Below are positions 56,680 through 64,000 of a DNA stretch of 64,000 nucleotides, piece by piece; positions within the stretch are counted from its first letter, which is position 1; every line of letters starts with the position of its first letter. Made by a program: the position numbers and the translations under genes. Source of the stretch: Circinella minor (Eukaryota; Mucoromycota; Mucoromycetes; Mucorales; Lichtheimiaceae); NCBI GenBank assembly GCA_016758965.1, contig JAEPRB010000001.1, positions 248,001-312,000 on the forward strand, written 5' to 3'. The notes beneath the pieces are model-generated. The model saw only the letters and a program-made list of their open reading frames with translations, did not search any database and was not told the DNA's origin.

Positions 56680-59600
56680 GACTATTGTTATACCATTGAA
56701 AATATAAAATAATAGAAGAAGAGAAGAAGAACAATAATAAGAAAACACGCCTCTCAACAACTCATATCTGATATATATACTTCTTGCTGGAAAGCTGGGT
56801 TTGTGTAACTTGCTGTGCACCTGAATCCGAACTGGTCAAGGGGCAGGGGAGAGGAGCAGCATTAAGCCCCACATGATCTATTATTTAAATGGCGACTACA
56901 TATATTTTCATTATCATATGTTGTGCGTTTCAATTGATTAAACAGGCCCTACAATATTGAAAGATGTATATATTAGGTACAACTTTATTATATAAACTAA
57001 ATTGAATTAATGTTGTTAAGAATCGTAAGAGGAGCTATACATTTATTTGATTAATATTCAAGGTTAGATGAATAATATACTGTCAAATAGCAAGACATTG
57101 TGCTGGCTGGAAAGAGCTTCATGTTTGGTAGGAATAATATATAACTAATCTTGTTGTTGTCGTTTTATAGCGTACATAGTAAAAAAAAAAAGTTGTGCTT
57201 ATTAGTGCAGTAAGAGAACTTCTGTGTCGTCAGCAACGCATTAAGTAGAAACATCCATTCAACAGAAAGAACTGACTATTTTTATATCACCCCATTTATG
57301 TAGGAAAATGGTTATACGTATGCTATAAGGTTTCAATAAATTAAATAATAATTATTTCCATATCCAAGAAAAGATAATAATCAGTAATAGTCATGTTGAT
57401 GTATCTAGTGTTTGTATATTATACTGTATCTTAGTGATGTCTGTGGTAACCTACACTAACCAAATTCTATAATACGTAAAGTACATTTCATTTTTTATTT
57501 GAATTTGTGTATCATGTTAACTTGACTACCAACTCCAGCCTACTATACTTTGATCCCACTGATCAGTTGACCACTCTTAATTCTAATAAATATATGTAAC
57601 GACGTATCTATGAAGTACTTGACTTGCTTGTACAAGTTGTTGTACCTGCGTTTTGAACAATAATAGCATTGTGAATTATAAATTATTTATTTCTATACGG
57701 ATAAATAATAAACGGATAATAATAAGCTCTTAGGAATAGTTATGACGACAATTAAAGAATGTTAACTATCTAACTTTCAAAAGAAATTCTGATATATGTT
57801 GGGACTGAATATCAACATTATTTTTAATCTCTTTCAACAAAGTGATCGCTGTTGAATACTTTGTTCTTTTTTTTTAAAAAAAAAAGGCTTATCACGACAA
57901 AACTATGTACCTCACTAAAACTCTTATTGCCACTTAGGCATAGATTTAGATTGATTTCACTGATCACAATCTTATACGTATCTATTAGCATTCTTGTTTG
58001 CTAGAATATCAAGGTGATTGAAGAAATTACTGGCAAATAACTCAACAGCGAGGAACTTGTCATCATAAAGGTCTTGATCGTTACTAACTTGAAATAGCTA
58101 GTGAATTGACTTTCTTAGTAGAGTTAGTATCACTATACTGTTTTGTTTCGAAGTTACTTTTTGTCTGAAGTTGTTCCTGATAGAAATATAAAAAATTCAC
58201 ATATCAAGTTGTAAAGTATGTATATGATGGAAATTTGTTAATTATACATTGAGGCGTAACTGGCCACTGAGGCTATCAACACAACAGTAACCTACTGTAT
58301 AGGAGTCTAAAAATTCCGAATTCCCGAGATGATCCTGATAAACGTTTTGGGGGTCGCAGAAACGGCGGCAAAAAAAAAAAGGATCGCCCAATGGTGTCAA
58401 ACCGATACCATGGGCCCTAAAATAATTTCTAATAGCTGACTTAAATTATTTTTTTTTAGTTTATTATTCTTGAACGAGTTTGAAACCAATGATGCTCAAA
58501 AAGAATGTACTTCCGTTTGGTTATGTTGGTATATACAATCATAAATATATATTAGTAGTAAGCTTTAAAACTACATCATACTTATTTATAAGTAATTGTT
58601 TTGACTAAAAAGTAAATCATGTTGCCAAGAAGTTATTATACAAGAATAATTATTATTTACCACATTAGTTTTTTTTTTTTTTTTTTGAAGATTATAGGCT
58701 AAAAAAGATGCCAAGGCAAACATAAATTTTCTTATTAATGGCATAAAATGTTTTCGACATAATTTGTACTCACTTTATGAAAATTTAGTCTCTTTTTTCT
58801 TCTTGAACTAAAACTATAATCCGCTTCTAATTGATATAAAAAAAGTAATTTTAAATATGCTCTACATTATGGCACATAATTAGCAAGTGGTGCATTAACA
58901 ATAGCTTTTGATTTTTTTCTTCTTCAAGGTGATACTTTATATATCGTAATGAGATGGTTTCGATAAATGAAAAAAAAATGTAACTGGAATAAAATCTTGT
59001 GCTTACCTAATATATGCATTAAAGACATGTTTTTTGTTGAATAAAGAACCCCCATGTGAAGATTGTCCTGAAACGGGAAAGAGGAAATGGGTATTTTTTT
59101 AAGATCTACGTTACTAAATCAGGTGGTGTATCAATCTAATTGTTTAACATTATATTCTTATTTGATAACATTTTAAATATCACATCGAGAAGAGGAGAAA
59201 AGAGTAAAATAAGTTTGTTGTATAAAAGATATAAAATTTAAATAAATCAATTAAAGAATTCGTAGTCTGACACATAACAAAAAAGATGGCGATCAAAAAA
59301 AAAAAAATTGGTTCCTAAAGATGACGGACGATCGGGATACCCTCTCCGCTTCTCCCGACCCCTTTTGTAGTACATATTTGACACAAAAGTGAAAAAGACC
59401 CAATAGCACTACTATATGTCTAATATATATAGATTCACTATGATTACATATGTGTACTTAGTGTAATAAAAAAAATAAAGAAAAGTAAAAGTTTGAGTGT
59501 CTAATATATGAAATTGAATAAGAAAAAGAATTATTAGTGCATTAGACCAAGTAAAGTTGCTATAGGTATTATCGTGGTTGTCATGGGTGATTTGTTATGT

Positions 59601-60062
59601 GTATGATGATCGAGACAAAAATAATGAAAAAGGGAAAAAGAGTGTCTATATTTATAAATTTATGAGTGACATCAAATAGTAATACAAATAGAGCTAAAAA
59701 AGAACACTTCATAATCTTTAAATATTAGAAGTATAAAAATAAAGCTTTTTATTTATTTATTTATAAAAACGTGGGCAACATAATTAGACTACTCTCAGCA
59801 AACCAACCCGTTACATTGGAAAAACTCAGATAATCCTAAAAAAAAAAAAAGATGGCGAAACACCTACTCTATTTGTTTCGAACACGAAAAAAAAGGCCCT
59901 TTCTTATTTTTCTTCTCTCTCTCTTTCCCTTCCTTTTGTCTCTTTCTTTTTCACTCTCTCATCTCTTTTTAAACATATTAATTTTTTCTTCAACTCTCAT
60001 CTCCTATCTTTCCCTATCCATACTATACTTCTAGATCCCGATATACAAAAATATAATCAAGT
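56680..60062. other. Large gene-poor divergent upstream region
   Basis: 3.4 kb between the inositol-type transporter (-) and the GDP-fucose-type transporter (+). AT-rich. It has a GC-rich imperfect hairpin at 58386-58415 and a CT-rich leader at 59905-60030 directly before the transporter start. No supported gene. The frame 59852-60034 is discussed as rejected. Confidence 0.5.
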
Positions 60063-61899
60063 ATGGCTTCTAAAAACGAAGATGTTCAAATGAGCTCCAG
60101 GGATGAGAGCAGTCAGTCCTTTTTGCCCAATCCCGCCACAGCAAGAGCTGAAAGAAATCATCCTTTAACACTCATCGGTGCTGTAATTGCCTTTTATTTC
60201 GTCATCTCGCTCTCTGTTGTTTTCTTGAACAAAATCATTATGAGTGGTTCTGATTTCCCCTATGCTCTTTTCGTTACTTGGTATCAAATGGTTGTGGCAC
60301 TTGTTTTACTTCTCATTTGGGCCCATCTCGGCAAAACGTAAGTTATAAAGTTTCTTTTTTGGAAAGTTTGGATTACACCTGTTGTTCGTTCTGTAATTTT
60401 TTTTTGTGTACATTCTATATATATATATATATATATTTCCTGGTTTTCTAATTTCTTTCTATCATTCTTTCATGGGCTTAGCCATCGACTTTTCAGCATC
60501 ATCCCACCTTATGAATTTGATACAAATATTGCAAAGCGTGTTGCACCTCTGACTTTTGTTTATGTTATGATGCTTGCATTGAATAATCTTTGTTTAAAAT
60601 ATGTCGAAGTTACCTTTTATCAAGTAATTATTATTTTTTTTTGGATAGAATACTGGGAGATATCTGAAAAGGAATAGAAACAAGAAGGATTGAAGAAAGA
60701 GAAAAGGATAATTGGGGAAGGAGAATTACAATAAAATATACTAATGGTTATAATCTATTATTATATTTTATATAGGTTGCTCGTTCTTTGTCTATCAACT
60801 TTACTATTCTTTTCACCTATTTGATTCTCGGCAAGACCACGTCGATGCCTGCTCTTATTGCCTGTGTAATTGTATTCCTTGGCTTTGCTATCGGTTCCTA
60901 TGGTGAAATTAACTTTTCATGGGCTGGTATCTTTTATGGTGTTGGCTCTTCCGCATTTGTCGCATTATACGGTATCTATGTACAAAAGACTTTGGCAGTT
61001 GTCGACAATAATCAATGGTAATATATTTAATTGGAGGGATTTTTCAAAGGGTGGACCGTGTATATGTATTCATATTAACGAGAGCGAGAGAAAAAAAAAG
61101 AACAAAATGGGATTTTCTTATGGAAAGAGACTTAACTAATCAAAAAAAAATATTGCTATCAAAAATTATAGGAAACTTCTTCATTATAACACCACTCTTG
61201 CTATCATCTTTTTGTTCCCCTTGGTCCTTTTCTCTGGTGAATTATCAGAAATCTTGACCGTTTCTGAAGCAATTTATGATTCTGGCTTTTGGATGCTGAT
61301 GGTAAGATATATTGATATAAAATATAAAGTTTTTTGGGGAATAATTTTTTAAAAGGGTTATTTGTTATCTACTATCTGGATATCAAAAAAAAAAAAAAAA
61401 AAAAAAAAAAAAACGGAGCGAGTAATTAATCTCTTATTATAACTATTATTATCATCATTAGACCTTGACTGGTATCACAGGCTTCGGTATCAACATTGCC
61501 ATGTTTTTGCAAGTCAAGTATACTTCTGCGTTAACAAACACCATTTGCGGTACTGCAAAGGTAAGGATAAACTTATAGACTAAAGTTATTAAGAAGGGGA
61601 AAAAAATTCGCTATATTTTAATACTAAACTGGGATAATGCTATTGGTACATATAGGCATGTGTCCAAACTATTCTTGCAGCTATGATTTTCAGAAACCCA
61701 ATTTCCGATATGGTAAAGTTTGCTTTTATATATTAGGGGATGATGATGTGGGACGAAAAGATGATCGAAAAGGGAAAATATAACTAATAATAATCAATTA
61801 TTATTATATATATAGAATGGTCTCGGTATCTTGCTTGCATTATTCGGTTCAGGTTACTATGGCTATGTTCGTTACCAGGAGAGACAAGCAAGAAGCTAA
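60063..61899 (+). CDS. SLC35C1: GDP-fucose-type nucleotide-sugar transporter
   Basis: Seven exons, 60063..60337, 60482..60623, 60776..61017, 61172..61301, 61462..61560, 61656..61712 and 61816..61899, give 342 aa with about ten membrane spans. It belongs to the triose-phosphate/nucleotide-sugar transporter family. Blocks typical of GDP-fucose transporters are LFVTWYQMVVAL, VMMLALNNLCLKYVEV, VTFYQVARSLSINFTILFTY, VVDNNQWKLLHYN, and SALTNTICGTAKACVQTILA. Such proteins exchange GDP-sugar for GMP across the Golgi membrane. A fucose role is inference, supported by the known fucose in Mucorales cell walls; GDP-mannose or related sugars remain possible. Codon use is C-rich at third positions in part (many TTC, GGC), suggesting good expression. 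The CT-rich leader and the ATG at 60063 support the start. Confidence 0.85.
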
Positions 61900-62278
61900 A
61901 CAATATAATATTATTTTTTTCCTGCTACCTTTTCTCCCTGTATTGTTCTCTCTAACACACCAACAAAAAGTTATTTAACATACTAGTATCATAACAAGAA
62001 ATTAGTGTGTTTTTTCTTCTCTTTTTTTTTTAATCTTTATTTTTATTTTACCATGACAACATGTTTGTAGATAACAACATCATATAAACCTTTTTCTTTT
62101 TTTTTTCTATCTTATGTTTTTTTTTTGGGGGGGGGGGACCAAATTCGTATGTTGAGGTATTGATGGCGTAACTCTGTGTTACCATATTCTCAGACAGATA
62201 TAAAAAAAAGACACTTAAGTCAGGCTGTGTACAGCCAAATATTTATTCCTCTTCTTTTTATTAAGCACATAAAATATA
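61900..62278. other. Intergenic region between the transporter and the aldo/keto reductase
   Basis: 379 bp with long T runs and a G10 run at about 62127-62137. A TTGTGTACAGCC-like stretch is present near the reductase start. No coding frame. Confidence 0.5.
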
Positions 62279-64000
62279 ATGGCAGCAGACATTCCCGTTT
62301 TAAAAGTAATGAATAATTTCAATACAATGCGAAGCAAACAATTTTCATGTTCCACATCATAACTAACGTGTATGCTCTTTTATTTACTAATATACTACCT
62401 TTTTATTTTCTTAAAAAACGGTTTTATTATAGCTCAACAGTGGTTATGAGTTTCCAGCTATCGGTTATGGTACCTTTGGTGGACCGAACGCCCCTTCAGA
62501 AGTATATGAAGGGACAAAACATGCTTTAGCAGCTGGTTATCGTCATATTGATACTGCTTTTGTTTGTAAGTACTACATTGTTTTTATTATTAGAAAACAA
62601 AAAAAAAAGAGGATCCGTGTTTTCCATTCATTTATCGTAGTTAACAGCATCGATATATATATGCATCCTTTTTAAAAAAAAATCACACGTCAAATATATT
62701 TCTCTATCTAGATGAAACCGAAGAAGCTGTAGGCAAAGCAGTTCGTGAAAGCGGTGTTGATCGCAAGGACCTTTTCATTACCACCAAGTTATTTCAAACG
62801 TTCCATGAACCTGAGCACGTTCGTCCAGCTCTCGAGAAATCCCTCAAGTTGCTTGGTGTCGATTATGTCGACCTTTACCTTATGCACTGGCCTTTTGCTT
62901 GGAAATTTCATGGATATGAATTTAAAGATTTGAAACATAAAGATGAAAATGGTCATTCTGAACATATCAATGTGTCGATTGTTGACACGTATCGTGCAAT
63001 GGAGGAATTGGTCAAGGTTGGTCTTGTTAAAAGTATCGGTACGTGACGTATTTAAAGTTTCACTTTTCCCATGCCAGCGAGTGTAGCCTTCTATGGATAA
63101 GTGGAGTTTTTTTTTTTTTTGTAAAGTACTTCCCTAATCGCCGATCCACGGTTAAAATTTTAGGTGTTTCGAACTTTACTATTCCAATGCTGGAACAAAT
63201 CCAGAAAGAATGTGAGATCCCTCCAGCTGTAAACCAGGTAGATGATTCGACAATAATTGTCCACTATTGATGCAAAAGAAAAGAGAAAGAAGAAAAAGCA
63301 ATGCTCATCATAATACGGACGGATATATCCGACCTTATCTTTTATTTTATGACAGATCGAAATTCATCCAAGTCTTCCACAAGAAGAATTAGTGACATAT
63401 GCTAAAAAGCATAATATTATTCTTACTGCATATAGGTATATATTGTATATAAGTAAAAATAACCGATAAAATCAATGTCACTTTTTTTTTGCTCTTAATT
63501 AATATGATCAAATAGTCCTCTTGGAAATCCTGGTCATCGTGGAAAACCTGCCATGTTGGATCATCCTGCTGTAAGTTGACATTCCAATTACTGAAGTAGT
63601 GACAATATAAACAAACTACCTTATTAAATAACGTAATGGTATTTCCACATAATATTAGGTTTTGAATGCAGCTAAAAAGTATGATACTACACCAGTTCAA
63701 ATCTTGCTCAATTGGGGTATTTCACGTGGTTATTCGGTGATTCCTAAATCAGTTACACCTGAACGTATCAAAGCCAATCTTACTGTTATTAAGCTCGAAG
63801 AAGAAGATGTGGATACAATCACTAATATTGGAAGAGAAAATCCCATACGTGTTTGGTAAGTGAAGTAGTTACATCAGTAAAAAGAAAAAGCTAACGATAA
63901 AATAAATTTGAATGAAAGATTAACACACTGAATAATTAATATATATATTATATAGTGATCCTGCAAAAATGTTTGGGCCTGCCTTTAATATTTTTAACAC
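62279..64000 (+). CDS. Aldo/keto reductase (3' end outside window)
   Basis: Exons 62279..62305, 62433..62565, 62712..63038, 63164..63237, 63356..63435, 63516..63570, 63659..63855 and 63956..64000+ give about 312 residues so far, nearly full length for this family. The catalytic tetrad is Asp49 (RHIDTA), Tyr54, Lys79 (ITTK) and His112 (LMHWP). Other family blocks are FPAIGYGTFGG at the first strand, GVSNFTIPMLEQIQ, PPAVNQIEIHPSLPQ,  TAYSPLGNPGHRG, and IPKSVTPERIKAN, the NADPH-binding segment. Such enzymes reduce aldehydes and sugars with NADPH in the cytosol; xylose-reductase-like or glycerol-dehydrogenase-like members share this look, so the substrate stays open. All introns are short and in agreement with frame. 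The window stops within FGPAFNIFN, shortly before the expected C-terminus. Confidence 0.93.

Noticed and set aside
56680..56820. N-terminal extension of the inositol-type transporter
   Set aside because: The frame is open to 56820 but has no ATG before 56679, and the extension reads through TATA-like promoter sequence.
59852..60034. 60-codon frame ending 29 bp before the GDP-fucose-type transporter start
   Set aside because: The hydrophobic, Ser/Leu/Phe-rich content is what a CT-rich leader gives in translation. It could act as an upstream reading frame, but nothing supports it as a protein gene.
1..64000. tRNA, rRNA, CRISPR arrays and bacterial-type operons
   Set aside because: No tRNA box pattern, rRNA stretch or regularly spaced repeat array was recognised by eye, and the gene structure is eukaryotic. 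A tRNA scan and an RNA-family search would be decisive.

Overview
The window looks like nuclear DNA of a filamentous fungus, most probably an early-diverging one of the Mucorales type. The DNA is very AT-rich. Genes are compact and cut by many short GT-AG introns, mostly 50-110 nt, and they encode eukaryotic trafficking, nuclear-pore, exon-junction and snoRNP proteins. A GDP-fucose-type transporter fits a fucose-containing cell wall of the kind known in this group. The species call is inference from gene content and structure; no rRNA or tRNA gene was recognised.

Layout. 0-18.6 kb is gene-dense: the last exon of an unknown gene, a SUR7/claudin-like membrane protein (-), a low-complexity protein (+), mitochondrial intermediate peptidase (-), a Pan1-like EH-domain endocytic protein (+), an unknown 245-aa protein with a myristoylation-type N-terminus (-), a 105-aa protein (-), an acidic single-pass membrane protein (-), thioredoxin reductase (-), an alpha/beta hydrolase (+) and a TMEM42-like small transporter (-). 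About 19.6-23.9 kb is a decayed island with three unrelated degenerate gene fragments: the tail of a MULE-type transposase with a SWIM finger, a fragment resembling an expanded uncharacterised family, and a DEDD-exonuclease-like gene ending in a Cys-rich knuckle. 24.2-33.5 kb holds the nucleoporin Nup54/Nup57 (+) and a 21-exon Sec7 ARF-GEF of the Gea/GBF1 type (-). A dead Tc1/mariner transposase lies at about 34.2-35.3 kb.

36.1-37.9 kb encodes a Rab GTPase (-), followed by 4.3 kb without a convincing gene. 42.2-44.3 kb is a DUF2235 hydrolase-like gene (+), followed by a decayed small membrane-protein reading frame. 46.4-47.2 kb is GOT1 (+), 48.5-49.9 kb a four-span membrane protein (-), 52.1-53.1 kb GAR1 (-) and 53.3-54.2 kb the exon-junction protein Y14/RBM8A (+), the last two sharing a 238-bp divergent promoter. 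54.3-56.7 kb is an MFS inositol/sugar transporter (-). The window ends with a GDP-fucose-transporter-like gene (+) and an aldo/keto reductase (+) cut by the window edge.

The genes do not form one pathway. Early secretory and endocytic traffic is well represented (Gea/GBF1 ARF-GEF, Got1, Rab, Pan1, GDP-sugar transporter), as is RNA processing (Gar1, Y14). Nearly all intact genes splice into frame with canonical sites. Against that background the broken frames at 19.6-23.9, 34.2-35.3 and 44.5-44.9 kb stand out as relics. Gene models were built by hand from frame, splice-site and family consistency, so small exons and first exons are the least certain parts.
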